From contig JAKUHH010000150.1 in the NCBI GenBank assembly GCA_022701365.1, forward strand, positions 1 through 64,000: a stretch of 64,000 bases of DNA, read 5' to 3'. Source of the stretch: Mycocentrospora acerina. Taxonomy: Eukaryota > Ascomycota > Dothideomycetes > Pleosporales. The stretch's first letter is position 1. Every line of letters starts with the position of its first letter. The notes beneath the pieces are model-generated. The model made no database searches. It saw only the letters and a program-made list of their open reading frames with translations, and was not told the DNA's origin. The translations under genes were made by a program, and so were the position numbers. This document shows positions 23,601 through 35,932 of this stretch, in pieces.

Positions 23601-25683
23601 TTTCTTCTTAGTTTCTTTATAAAGAGTACAAGTGCACTAGCACTTAATTAACTAACTTAAATAAATCCCTTACTTAAGTAATCTATAAGTTCCTTCTTTA
23701 AGATAAGTAGTTCTTTCTAAGACATGTTATATAGAGGTCCTTAGGGTATCTCTGCATCTCTTCTGTCCTTCTTTACTAAGTTAATAACATAGTTAATGCT
23801 TCTTCCTCTAAAAGGGGGAAGTTAGCTAGCTTTTTTTTGTAAAAATACCTTATATAAGTTGTGTAAGTACTTAAGTAATTTCTCTCTAAGGTCTTTATAA
23901 ATCTTTAATTTAAAGGCTTTTTATATATCTGCTAATAAGGCAGTACTTATCTAGATAGAGAGGTCTTTCTTTGCTTATTTTACTTAGGCTATGTACAAAG
24001 TTGCTCTAATAGCTTTAAGTTATAGTATTAGTTTCCTTCCTTCTTTACTTCTTACTCTTATGTGCAAAGAATATATAAAGAGTAATTTTTTTGTAAGTGC
24101 TATAGTAACTTAGTTTTTATTTATCTAGAGTCTCTTAAGTATTAAGTTGTATTCCTTATTGCCTGCTATTTTATATGCCTATATAGTCTCTTTATAGCTA
24201 TTAATGTCTATTCTTAACTTAACTACTGTGCTTACTTAGCTTATCCCTCCTCTTATTCTAGTTACTACTTAGGGTTTAATTTTTATGCGCTCTAAATTAT
24301 ATTTTTAAAAGAAATACTTTAATATAATCTTATACATTAAGCAACCTATGTCTATTAAGGTTAAGGCAGATATTATTTTATTAACTAATAAGTGTACTAT
24401 TATAGGTAGTAAGTCTAGGAATTAAGTATAAAATATTCTAAAATTCTTCCTTCTTTCTAGTTCTAAGGACCCTTGCTTGCAACTATAAGCAGGAGTGTCT
24501 AATTTTCTGCCTTAGATTTATCTGTTAATGTGTTTCCTTCTTCCTATGTTCTTCTATTAGACACTTATGTTAGTCTTTTAGCAGGTTAAAATAGGTAATT
24601 AAGAATAAAGTAGTTCTTCCTTCTATACTATAGGCATAATTTTTTTTTATAGTAACTTCTTTCCTCTAGTGTAGCCTAACTAGCCCTATAGTTTTATTTT
24701 AGTTAGTCTAATATTCTTCCTGCAGTAGCCTATATGTCTTCTATACAGTCCCCTATAAGGGACTTCTAGCAGAAGTAAAAAGTCCCTAGTTTTATTTAGT
24801 ATATATTCTCCTTAATTAACATTACTTTCCTTATAAGGTTGTATATTAACCAATTTTGCAGGATATCTACTATAATTATTCTATCTTGTAAGTCTTCTTT
24901 TAGTAACTTTAAGTACCTTATTTTCAGGTTAGCCTTATTTTATTCTTCTCTTAAGTTATAGGCTAATTTTATAAATTCTGTGTTAAAGTTTTATAGTAGT
25001 GTTTTTCTTTATTTTAGAGTTTAGAGTTTCTTCTTAGCCCTTTCTAATAGTAATAGGTTAGCGTATTATTAGTCTAAAAACTGCTAGAAGTCTTTAGCTA
25101 ATCTATAAAAGTTCTAGTCTACCTAAGATAAGGTAAAGTTAGCCTTAGTTCCTTTAAGTCTATTAAAAATGTAGCTTACTATTAAGGAGATTAAGTTGCT
25201 GTCTTGTTCTAACTTGTAGTTTATCTAAGTTTTCTAATGTCTTTAATTAGAGTTATTTCTATTAAAGGGTTTTAGGTTAAGACTTTTGTAGTTTATCTTA
25301 GGAGTTTGCACTGTAGTGTATAATTAATGTAACATAGAGATTTCTTTATTAAATTACTAGTGTTGCTTATTTAAGAGATTCTAGATTATTGTACTAACTA
25401 ATTCTAATTCTAGTATTTTATTTAGTAGTTCTGTTAATATTTTCTTTATAGAGTCTCTATTTAGCTAGTAAGAGTTGTTAGCTAATCTTTTATTAACAAA
25501 GTTTATTTTAGCAGTCTTATGCTTTAGGTCTATCTTGTCCCCTAGTTTATTCTGTATGTGTTCTAAGATGTGTTTGTTAGAATCTCCTTAGAGGGCTATC
25601 TTTAGAGCTTCTTCTACTAGTTTACTTACGCAGTTTATTAATTAGAGGTCTATTTTAGTCTTTAAGAAATTAATTAATTTAAT

Positions 25684-26066
25684 TTTAAAGGGCTAGGCCC
25701 TAAGGGCTGTAGCTAGGTATAAACTTAAATAAATTAATAGCTTTAATAACTTACTTATACCTTTCTATTTATACCTGTTTAGGTGTTCTATATTTTGTTA
25801 GATTGTATCTGTATATTGTCTGTAAGGTATCTAGAGCTACTAGGTGTGCTAGGGTAGTCTTAGGGGAGGTTTAGGTTTCTTATTAGTATGTGCAAGGTAT
25901 CTAGATAGTTTCTGTGCCTTGTCTGCAAGGTATCTAGTATTGCTAGTTATGCTTTAGGACAGGTTCTAGCTTAGTAAGTCTAGGTGTCTTAGCAACCAGG
26001 TGTTTGTCAGCTGTTTGTTAGATCAAGGTTTATGCTAAGACTCCTAACTGGGCGTAGCCCATTACA
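25684..26066 (-). repeat. Gypsy-2 5' LTR (right)
   Basis: 383 bp, the partner of 18,716-19,098. This copy retains more C (for example GGGCGTAGCCCATTACA at its end), so it is less RIP-mutated than the left LTR. Its first bases read TTT where the other LTR has TGT. Confidence 0.93.
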
Positions 26067-26071
26067 GATAG

Positions 26072-27510
26072 TTCCTTTATTTTATATTAAATACTATTAG
26101 GTATTTAACTATAAGCTTAGGGGAGTTATTTTATTATTACTTAAACTTAAAGCTAGATATCTGCAAAGTTAGAATAATCTTTATCTATAAGTAGTAAAAC
26201 TATTCTAATCTAGGTACTTATCTCTTAATAGTAGTGCTAAGAAACTATGCTTTAAAAGTAGAGAAAGTTTCTATCTTATCTATATAGAGTTTATTAATAG
26301 CAGCTTACTTCTTAACTCTCTTATTTCTTTTAATAAAATAAGACTTAAGTAAGTTAATTATATCTTCTATAATCTTAAAATAGTTAGATAAAGTATTAGA
26401 TAAGTATTAAGGCTCTAAGTACTCTTTAGCTAGGCTAGAAGTATGTCTCTAGACTAACACTATGCAGGTGCACTTACTCTAATAATAGTCTGTATTAATC
26501 TCTAATTAGTCTTAAATTAAGGCTTACTATTAGTACAAAGTTAAGTTATAACTATTATTAAAGATATTAATAGATAGTGTTCTTTTAGATAGTTTTATGC
26601 ATATAGTATTATTAATTAAAATCTTAGACTAAAATTTTAAGAGTTAAAGTTATTCTAAGAGAGTTATTAGTAATTTAGTGCTAAGTAAAAGATAGTCTAA
26701 GGCAATTATAGCTTACTATAGTTTCTAGATCTCTGCATTAAGCTAAGCTACTAGCTAAGTTAAGTCTTTTTTTTTAGTCTAAATCTAGCATAAGTTCTGC
26801 ACTATTTCTTACTAGATTAAAGGATAGAGTAAGATCTAATGCCTCTACTACTACTCTTAAAGTTAAGCTTTAAGTATATACTAATCTTTAAGTTAGTTTC
26901 TTTAAACTAAAAGTAATAGTAGTAGATATTAAAGTTAAGTCTAATCTTGCTAGGTTCTTAGTAGACTTTAAGTTTCTACTTTAGTATAATCTTATATAGC
27001 TATTCTAAAGTAATCTTAATACAGTAGTCTAAGAAGTTCTAAACTTAAATACTTTAGTTATTAAGAGATCTTAGAGATTCTAGCTATAATAAAATACTAG
27101 ATATAATAGTATAGTTTAAATTAGTCTTAAATTAGATAGAGCTTAGATATAATCTAAATAAAATAAGTAGTAATATTATTTAAAGGCTGTTACTAGCTAA
27201 GATAAGATTTTCTATATAATATAATAACGCAGGTTATAAGAGAGTAATCTAAATAGAGTCTAAAGTGTCTACTACTAGGCATATAGGAGTGCTAGGACTA
27301 GAGGGTAAACTAAAGATACTATTCTCTACACTTATAGGTCTTATATAAAAGGATACAGAAAAACTACTCTATAAAGCTATATAGACTGCCTCTCTTATAT
27401 ATCCTTTCCTAGGGTTGCTAACTAAGGCAAGTACAAATTAGGTGGCTATTAGATAGGTGTTAGTTAACTCAGGGGTAACTATAGTATGTGACGTTGTGAA
27501 CGTTTCATCT
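26072..27510 (-). mobile_element. Gypsy-3, right half: Gag capsid region and probable 5' LTR
   Basis: The minus strand continues the Gypsy-3 frame interrupted by Gypsy-2. A capsid-like stretch is readable at about 26,080-26,390 (KLYIDKIETFSTFKA, then PRLE.FYYL and KLIVKYLIVFNIK), typical of the Gag of this Gypsy lineage. Toward 27,290-27,510, in minus orientation, is a TATA-like ATATATAAGAGAGGC with sequence repeated at 38,775-38,842, probably LTR. The exact LTR edge is not fixed because the left LTR is missing. Confidence 0.75.
27312..27381. repeat. Probable Gypsy-3 LTR segment, copy 1
   Basis: AAGATACTATTCTCTACAC through AAAAACTACTCTATAAAG. The same text, same orientation and nearly identical, occurs at 38,775-38,842. 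Confidence 0.75.
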
Positions 27511-28214
27511 TTTAGTTAAAAAAGTAACTACTTGCCTCTATTTTAAAAAGTCTAGTAATACTATTTTTAAGAAGAGAAATTGTAAGTTTTTATTATAAAA
27601 GGCATCTTATTAATAAAATAAGCTATTACATCTAAAAGATTTACTTAATATAATAAATAGTTACTAGAAAGCTTACTACATCTTAAGTCTAATTAAAAAA
27701 AGGGTAAAAAGGCTGTTATACAAAGCAGTAGTTAATAAAAATAAAAGAAAAAGCTAGAAAGCTTAGTTAAATATTCCACTATCTTTAAGTTTAAATTAAG
27801 CTACTTAAGAGTAAAAACTAATAGCTTTAAAAATGCTAATTATAAAGAAGACTAAGAATAAGTATAGTAAGCTTCTTAATTTATAATTATATTAAAAGTA
27901 CCATAGTAGTACTGTTTTCTAGTCTCTAAGAAAAGTTTAGAAATAGGTCTAAGGGGGATTAAACTGTATAGTTTATTATTTTAAGTAAAAATAAAGTAGA
28001 GTAAAGATTAATCTTATTCTTATAATTAATATGAAGAACTTAATTTATTAAGGATCGTTTCTATTTTTATCTTTACTAAAAGAACACTTCTTGTAATTAT
28101 GCTTTATTTCTTGCACTTGTAAGATCTAATATAACAAAAACAAGATACTTAAACATTATTAACTAGCCTTTTTAAATCTAAATACACAAAGTATTCATAA
28201 TATTATTAAGTAAT
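27511..28214. other. AT-rich unassigned block inside the inverted repeat pair
   Basis: About 700 bp, strongly AT-rich, with no readable frame. By position it belongs to whatever element the 15,588/28,315 inverted repeat once bounded. Confidence 0.4.
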
Positions 28215-28315
28215 AAAGAAGTATCTATTCTAATTATTCTAATGTTCCTATGTCTAGTGTGTTACGTGTTTGCTTACCTTCTTGCAGTTGTTACGTGTGT
28301 TGCTAACCATTTACA
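28215..28315 (-). repeat. Right arm of the long imperfect inverted repeat
   Basis: Reverse complement of 15,588-15,700; ends CCATTTACA at 28,315. See the left arm for the comparison. Confidence 0.7.
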
Positions 28316-28562
28316 GTAGATAGTAATACAAAGAAACTATTGTATAAAAAATTTAAAACTTCAAAATTACTAATAATTGTACATTTTGCAGTATGTAGAG
28401 GAATAGAAGGTCAAAGTGTAAGAATTTAGACGCGTAAAATTAGTAAAAACTTAAAAATTGATAAATATGTATAGACAAAGCAGTTGTATAATTAAAATAT
28501 GTAGACTGTAGTTACTTTAAGCACTAAATGAGGAAGTCTTTCTTAGGAATAGCGCTAAAAAT

Positions 28563-28567
28563 TAAAA
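28563..28567. repeat. Target-site duplication TAAAA, left copy
   Basis: TAAAA immediately before the 5' LTR of the Copia element; repeated at 35,515-35,519 immediately after the 3' LTR. Confidence 0.9.
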
Positions 28568-28883
28568 TGTCACAAAACAGAGCCCTGCTCACGAGTCTCG
28601 CTTACAAGTCCTGCTCACCAGCTACAAGAGCAAGCCACACTTACGTAGCCTATTACAAAGAACTTAGCACTAAGCTAGCAGAAGAGTAATTATTACTTAG
28701 CTACTCTACATAACAATGTTTGTGCTACACTTGCTTTGTTAAATTAAGTACACTTAGTAATAATAACTACTAAGCTCCCCTTTGCATTATATATAATAGA
28801 GATATAATACTTAAATAGACAAGCTAGTAGTCTATACAATAGATTACCTAAATACTATTATTTTAGCTCTTATTTCTATAACA
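28568..28883 (+). repeat. Copia 5' LTR
   Basis: 316 bp, TGTCACAAAAC to TATTTCTATAACA. It aligns without gaps to 35,199-35,514. It keeps many CpA and TpG steps that are TpA in the other LTR. Confidence 0.95.
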
Positions 28884-31800
28884 GTTATAAGCCTAGTGCT
28901 TTAAAATTGCAATAAGTTTCTCCTTACACTATACAAACGCTAGAATATATATATATTTAGACACTCTAATTAGTTTAACAGACATAATGTCTACACCTAC
29001 GCTTCTAACTACCTCTTACTAGCTTAAAGATAGAGCAACTTAGCCTTACTAGTTTATTTAGCTCTAATTTAACGCAAAATAAAAAGGAGTATAAGATCTA
29101 GTTAACCTAGAAAGAGGAAAAGAAAATAATATCTAATTAATTAAACTAATCTATCTAGAAATTAATAAGGTTATAATAGATAAAATTAGAGAAAATAACT
29201 AATATAAGAGAGAGATAAGCAAATAGTTAGAAAAAAGAGCAAGTCTTTAAAATATCTAAAACTAGATTAATACAACAGTAGCCTAGGAGCTCTTTGCACT
29301 AGTAATAATAACTCTAATCTAAGGCACTAATTAATTAGTTAGAGCACTAGTTAAAGAGCTTAAAACTAAGCTATTCTTCTCTAACTTTAGCTCTTTAAAC
29401 TTAGTTAGAGCAGAATATAGAGCCTATCTTAATTAAGCTAGACTTAGTACTATAAGCTTAGAAAAATAGTATAAAGAGTAGAGCTTCTTACATATTAAAG
29501 CTACTGCTTTTAAGATCTTAGAAGTAAAAAGCTAGCTTGCTACTTATAACTTCCTAGACATAGTTTTAGTTAAATTAGCCCTAGAATAGGCTAGAGCAAT
29601 GCACTAGTCTATCTTATAAAACTTAGTATTAAATAAAGAAATACTAAGCCTAGCAGAAGAAAGAAAGATCTTCTTATTACTCTTATATAAGCACACTGTG
29701 CAATTAGCTAATAATAGTGCTAGTATCTTTACTATACTTAGAGGATAACCTGCTAGGAAATATATATCAAGTGCTCTATAAAGTAAAAACAACTAATAGT
29801 GTCTTTGCAGAGAAGAAATATATAAGTAGCTACTAGAGAAATGCTTAACACTAAGGGTAGCTATTACTAGAAAACCTAAGAAACTTAGCTATAAGCACAA
29901 ACAGAAGATACTTAAGAAGCTAGCCTTACTAAAGTACACTGCTCTATAAGCTACTCTTACTAAATAAAAACTAAAAATTCTATTATTAACTAAGTTAACT
30001 TATCTTAGCAGTATAAGCGCAGCTCTTATAGATCTATTACTATTTACTTAAAAAAATAGAATCTACAATACTATAGATTTTAGTGCTTATCTACTATTAA
30101 ATAGCACTATCCTAGATAACAGAGCAGCTCTATACTTAGTAAATAACAGAAACCTTATTATACTAGGCACCTTTAAAGAGTTAACTAGAGCAGAATATAT
30201 TAAAGTAAGAACTTAAGCCTTTCTTATAGTAGGCACAGGAGCTTAACTTATTAAAAGAGCACTCTATAGTATAAGAGGACCTTACACTAAAGATCTAATA
30301 CTCTAAAATATAGCAGTAGTAGAAGGTTTCTATCTAAATATTATCTTAGAAGATTATCTAGCACAAAAAGGCATATAGTTTCTAAAATTAGACACTACTC
30401 TATTTATAGGAACTCTTACAGAGAGCACTATAGTTGCCTCTCTTAAGCATAAATATAACCTTATATTTATTAAATATAAGCCTCTTGCTTTTTACTCTAT
30501 AGTTATAAGTATAATAATACTAACTAAGAAGCTTTAGTTATAGACTATAAATCTAAGAATAGACTTAGAAGACCTATAGCATACTTAATTAGGCTATCTA
30601 GGACTAGAAGCACTTAGGGCTCTAGTAAAAGCAGCTTAAAATATGCTTATTAAAGGAACTCCTTATATCTAGTGTAAGCATTGCTCTATTACATATGTAA
30701 AACAAGTTATTTCTAGAAGGCCTAAAGAAAGAGCACCTTGCCTATTTTAAAGAATAGCTTAGGATCTCTTTAATATGCTAAACAGACGCTTATATAAGTG
30801 CTAGATACTCTTACTTAAAGAACTATTTAGTAGAAAAATCTTTACTTACACTTTATAGTTAAAATCTTTAATAGAAATAATATAAGTCTTTAAGAGCTTT
30901 ACAGCTTTAGCTTTAAGATAATATAATCTAAGAAAATATATAATATAATAAGATAATAATGTTGCTATACTTCTTTAGAGAAGAAAATTAGAATTTAATT
31001 ATTAGATAGAGAGTAAGGAAATAGTAATAGAGAATACTCTACTATATACTTATTAACCTAATAGCAGAGTAAAAAGAGTAAGATAAGAGATTATTACAAA
31101 ATCTATTAAAATAATAATAAGTACTAATCTCTTTACTAAACTATAGCTAGAGATAATATAAGCAGTAACTTAACTCTATAATATAAGCTTATCTTATACT
31201 AATAGACTATGCTTACTAAATAAGCTACTAAGTCTCTAGTTTACTTAATACTTTAGATACTATTAACTAGAGCAAGTTAGATATGTAATAGCAGATCTAT
31301 ACCTTAATTAGAGCAGTATATATATATACAGCTGCTAGACTTATCCCTTAAATAAAGAAAGAGTAGCAAGACATAATAAGAGAGGCTTTAAAGTAATGCC
31401 TTAGGGCTATATTAGACATCTAGTAGAATACTAAGCTTCTAATATTTATAAAATATAGGTCTTAGAACTTAATTAAGTAATTACTATAAGAAATATAATG
31501 TTTAATAAGTAGCTCTTCTATAAAGATAAATCTATAAAACTACTAGTAGAAGAAGCTAAGCTGCTTATTATAATACTAAATATAAGAGAAATAATATATT
31601 TAGATAATATCTTAGAAGACCTCTTTATAAGATTAAGTACGCAGAGTTTAGTAGAGCCCCTTATACCTTTTAAACATATTATTAGAGGTGTAGCTAATCC
31701 TAAAATAAAGCGTATAGCAGGCTAGCTAAAAGCTTAAGATAAGGATTAAGCAGCAACTGTGCACATAATAAGCTTAGCTAGCTAGTTATAGAGGAACTAC

Positions 31801-33949
31801 ACAGAGTAGATAAGTAGCTATCTTAAGCTCCTCTCTCTAAAATAAATACTAGAACTAAGTAATTCTAGAGAGAGCAGGTTAATAAATAAAGACTATAATA
31901 AGTATACTAGCAGTCTCTAGAATAAGTATTTAACTAAAGGATTAGATATACTAGAGACTTTAAGAGACCTCCTAATTATAAATAAGCAATCTAGCTCTTA
32001 ACCTGCTACTTAATCTAGAGCTACTATTCCTAAAGTAATAGATAGAGCATAAGAACTTACTAAAAGAAAATATACTAAGAGGCAGCCTAAGCTACCTATA
32101 AGATTAAGTAAGAGAATAAAGGGAGAAGCCCTAGACACTCCTGCACTTAGAGGTAAATAAAGATAAAGAATACATGCCTTACTATACTAAGAGCACTCTA
32201 ATAATGCTATATATATATACTTCTTATATATTGCACTATTAGTAATAAAGAGTAAGGAAATAATTACTGTTTACTTAGTAGTGCAAGCTGCATTACTTAA
32301 TAAATAAACACTACCTAATAAATAACACTAAAGTAAATTACTAAAAGAACTTACTAAATATAGAGACTTTATATCTTATCTATACAGTGCTCTCTTTAAG
32401 TAAGTAGTAAATAAAGAAGTTAATACCTTGCTCTTAAAAAGCATATAAGAAGAAGTTAAGTATATAACTTTAATAGATAAACTACTACTACTTAAATAGG
32501 TATTTACTTATAAAGTAGATAAAGATAGCTACTTTATTAAATACAAAGCTAGGTTAGTAGCAAGAGGAGATCTATAAGAGAAAGACTCTCTTTAATCTAC
32601 TTATACTGCAATATTAGCTACTTAATTATTTAGGCTTGCTATAGCTATAGTAGTAGAGTTTAATCTAGAGATACTACAGTATAACATTATAAGTGCGTTT
32701 CTTAACATATATATAAATATTAATTATCCTATTCTTTGTAACTTGCTAGATAGCTATAAGAAACTAAGTAAATATATATTACTTAAATAAGTACTCTATA
32801 AGTTAAGAGACTCTCTACTACTTTAGTATAATAAGCTCTTAAATAAACTAACCTAGCTTAAGCTGCTACTCTTAAAAGAAGAACTATGCTTATTCTTTAA
32901 TATAAAAAGGAGCATCTTACTACTATTCTATATAGATAACATACTACTAATCTTTAGGTAAAGCTACACATAATAAGCCTATAAGCTCTTAGACTATGTT
33001 AAAGAAGCTTATAAGCTTAAAGAAAAAGGTTTAGTCTAGTAGTTTCTAAAAATAAGAGTAATAAAGAATAAAGCAGATTAAATATTTACTCTAGTCTATA
33101 ATATATATATTAAGAAAATAGCAAATAAATTTAACTTAGTAAATACTAGAAGGTTCCTAGACACTCTACTTTTAGTAGAAGAGCTTAGTAAATATATAAA
33201 GGAAGCTTCTAAGAAGGAGATAAAAGACTATTAAGAAAGAGTAAGATTAGTCTTATATACTGCTATATTGCTCTGTCTAGATATAGCCTTTACTATCTCT
33301 TACTATTATAATTTCTTACTTACTCTAGTAATAAACACTTAGAAATAATAAATAGAGTAATTATCTATCTATATTAATTACAGTAGTTATCTATTATATA
33401 TAGTAATAATAAAGGAGCAGAACTCTCTATCTATAGAGATGTATTATTTATAGATAATATTAAAATAAAGAGATTATCTTATAGATACATTATTATGCTC
33501 TTTAGAGGGGTAATAATGTAGAAAGCAGCTTAACAACCTACTATTACTACCTTAATAATAGAAGCAGAGTTGCTTGCCTTAGAGCATATAGCAAAAGAAA
33601 TAATTGCTTTGCAAAGATTCTTTAGAGAAATAACTCTTAAGCTAATAAATAAAGTATAAGCTATCTTCTATAATAATTAATAAATAATAAGACTAGTAGT
33701 AAAGAAGAATAAGAGAATAACTACTAGGCTGCGCTATATAGACATATAAAACATATAGCTACGCTAGGAGTATGCAAAAGGATCTTTTAATGTTATCTAT
33801 CTACTAATAAAAGAAATGCTAGCAGATAGACTTATAAAATACTTATTAAAATAAAAGCTAATTAGCTTTATTAAGCTTCTTAACCTTTAAAATATTATAA
33901 GTATAAGATAATAGAGCAGAGTAGTAAAGACTTAAATTATAAGTTAAAC

Positions 33950-34870
33950 TAAGGAGAATAACCCTCTCTTCTAGGTAGATCTTAAGCAAAGAGATTAATA
34001 AGCTTACAAATAAGCTCCTTAGCCTGCTAGATGCAAGCTAGGCAACTACTATCACTACCACCACCCTGCTCCTCCTCCATCTCCTCTACCTCTACCACCT
34101 GCTCCTCCTCCTCCTCTGCTACCACACCCCTTAACTCCTAGAAGAACTTATCCTCCTACTTATTACTACTACTACTGCCCTGCTCCCTACTAACACTACT
34201 ATTAACCTCTTACTTTACTAACACCTCCTCTGCTTTACTCTCCTTTAATATATCTAATGCTATATAAATAGTAAATAAAGGTAGTAAAGCTTAGCAAGCT
34301 TTACACTCTTCTATAGAGCAGTAAGAAAATACTGTAAGAATAGCAAAATATAAGTAAGACTATTAAGATAGATAAGCTTAAAAAATATAAAAAATATATA
34401 AAAAGGAGACTTACATAAGCTTATACTTATAGCTAGTGCTATAATACTAGTAGTAAGCACTTACTAAAGAATTATAGTACTTGCTAAGTAAGTATCTAGC
34501 TAAACTACTCTTTAAGCAGGCAAAGCAGGCTATAGTATAATAAGCACTACACTTACTACAGCAACTAGGTGTAGCAGGAGTAGCAGGGGCTGTAAGAGCA
34601 AGAGTAGGAGGAGGCATAATATAAGGTGTAGAGGTAAAGGCGTTAGTAGGCACCTTTAAGGGCAAAGATAAGGACGTAGGAGTAGGAGGGCAGGTTAACT
34701 TAGTGTATAAGCTGCTGCTATAAGTAGGCTTTACTTAAGGCAAGACTTTACTCTTACAGGAAAGTATAGTAGTAAGAGTGCTGCATGTTAACACGCAAGT
34801 AGTAAGGCAGGCAGAAGCGCAGCTAGAGGTAGGCGTAGCTTAAGCTTAAGCAGATTTCTTGTTTTTAGAC
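33950..34870 (-). other. Antisense coding-like region between pol and 3' LTR of the Copia element
   Basis: GC-richer than the pol region, reading well on the minus strand. The upstream part (34,870-34,440) encodes a Thr/Pro/Ser-rich stretch and then a Cys cluster of the form CX2CX8CX2C (CSKCSAYYTIACFAC, about 34,520-34,570), like a small zinc-binding module. After a GTAAGT donor near 34,417 and AT-rich, intron-like sequence, the frame resumes and ends with an acidic run (VVAEEEEEQVVEVEEMEEEQ, about 34,070-34,130) followed by DSSCLACI.QAKELICKLINLF. The stops I met in this last stretch are TAA or TAG, as expected of Gln codons after RIP. It could be an accessory or captured gene; no family was recognised. 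Confidence 0.5.
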
Positions 34871-35198
34871 CGTGTATATTAAAATTAGCCTTAAAAATAA
34901 TACATAAGTAAGCAATAATAATAATATATAATAGCTATAGTTTATATTAATGATAAGAAAGGTTTGCAGCTAAGTAAAGCTTAAGGCAATTATATAAGCA
35001 GCCTACTTAGCACTTATATAATCTATAAATAAGCAAGATTAAAATAAAAAAGTGTTCTATAAGCTACATGCATAATTAGACTTACGCCTAAGATGCATAT
35101 AACCTATATTCTTAATAAAATGCACTATAAAACAGCATACTAAGCTTATAAAGGCTAAGTATAAGTAATAACTAATTTTAGTAGTTACTTAAAGAGTG

Positions 35199-35514
35199 TG
35201 TTACAAAACAGAGCCTTGCTTATAAGTCTTACTTATAAGTCCTACTTACTAGCTATAAGAGTAAGCTACACTTATATAGCCTATTATAAAGAACTTAGCA
35301 CTAAGCTAGTAGAAAGGTAATTATTACTTAGCTACTCTACACAATAATGTTTATGCTACAGTTGCTTTGTTAAATTAAGTATACTTAGTAATAATAACTA
35401 CTAAGCTCCCCTTTGCATTATATATAATAGAGATATAATACTTAAATAGACAAGCTAGTAGTCTATACAATAGATCACCTAAATACTATTATTCTAGCTC
35501 CTATTTCTATAACA
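35199..35514 (+). repeat. Copia 3' LTR
   Basis: 316 bp, TGTTACAAAAC to TATTTCTATAACA, followed by TAAAA. Relative to the 5' LTR nearly all substitutions are C to T or G to A; I saw one transversion (CTACACTTG against CTACAGTTG). Confidence 0.95.
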
Positions 35515-35519
35515 TAAAA

Positions 35520-35932
35520 TCTCTAGCTTAAAGCTCTAAACCTCTGTTTTACTAGATACGCTATTGTTTTTAACTCTGTTATAAAAACAAAAGCTTAGTA
35601 AAGCCAAATAAGTTTTCAAACGGTGCAACCAGAAAGACCCTAAGACAACTCACTTTTCCAGGTGGAGACACGTCCAGTAAGCGAACACGAGGATCCTATA
35701 TCATAACAACCAGTCTAATCAACGTCAATCGTAAGTCTACTGTGCCGAGCACCGCAATACATCTGTGCCCTAAAGTGCACATTTGTCAGCTGAAGGTCAT
35801 GGCCAAGCGTCCTCCTCATTAGTCATTAGCTAGCCGAGACACCTGCATGGCTTTCAGCGCTGTCGATTCTGCTATAATTACCGTCATGTACGATTCCCAT
35901 CCTCTTCTCTTTCTATACCTGTTCACTTCAGA
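35520..35932 (+). promoter_or_regulatory. Upstream region of the epoxide hydrolase gene
   Basis: Base composition becomes balanced at about 35,600, within 100 bp of the Copia 3' end. The CT-rich stretch CCTCTTCTCTTTCTATACC at about 35,900-35,920, just before the ATG, is typical of a fungal transcription start or 5' leader. The Copia inserted about 420 bp upstream of the start codon, so it may have displaced distal promoter elements. Confidence 0.5.

Larger units (their letters stand above)
18716..26066 (-). mobile_element. Gypsy-2: full-length Ty3/Gypsy chromovirus nested inside Gypsy-3
   Basis: A 7,351-bp element bounded by two 383-bp LTRs and a 5-bp GATAG duplication. Coding order on the minus strand, from the right LTR: Gag (about 25,650-24,500); reverse transcriptase with FINNILIYLD..RKDY and LYLDVDKSKFSV at about 23,150-23,330; an integrase HHCC-type region ending CNCNICRQTKL at about 21,960-22,000 followed by VVIDRLSKS; and a C-terminal chromodomain at about 20,810-20,965 (RRGFRLQYLIK.VGY..). 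The chromodomain places it among chromoviruses. A purine-rich tract on the minus strand next to 19,099 fits the polypurine tract. All frames carry TAA/TAG stops of the RIP type. Between pol and the left LTR lies an unusual 1.6-kb segment, listed separately. Confidence 0.92.
28568..35514 (+). mobile_element. Full-length Ty1/Copia LTR retrotransposon, RIP-inactivated
   Basis: A 6,947-bp element with 316-bp LTRs and a TAAAA duplication. The plus-strand interior (about 28,980-33,870) reads with many TAA/TAG stops as a Copia polyprotein. The reverse transcriptase is clearest: YKARLVARGDL at about 32,540-32,575, FRLAIAIVVEFNLE..QYNI at about 32,630-32,690, KQVLYKLRDSLLL at about 32,785-32,825 and FYIDNILLI (the YVDDI box) at about 32,925-32,952. 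An RNase H-like tail follows to about 33,870. Gag lies at about 28,980-29,900 and the protease/pre-integrase part at about 29,900-30,700. Between pol and the 3' LTR is a 0.9-kb GC-richer segment with antisense coding character. Confidence 0.93.

Noticed and set aside
29604..29792. 62-codon minus-strand frame in the Copia Gag region
   Set aside because: Antisense to Gag and very Leu/Ile-rich, as AT-rich DNA gives; no splice or Cys features like the 33,950-34,870 segment.
34050..34200. CTCCTC-rich stretch considered as a microsatellite
   Set aside because: The repeats are imperfect and in frame as Glu codons on the minus strand, fitting the acidic stretch of the antisense frame better.
28568..35514. 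CRISPR-like or tandem repeat array suggested by the repeated phrases in the LTRs
   Set aside because: The repeats are exactly two 316-bp LTRs; there are no short regularly spaced units.
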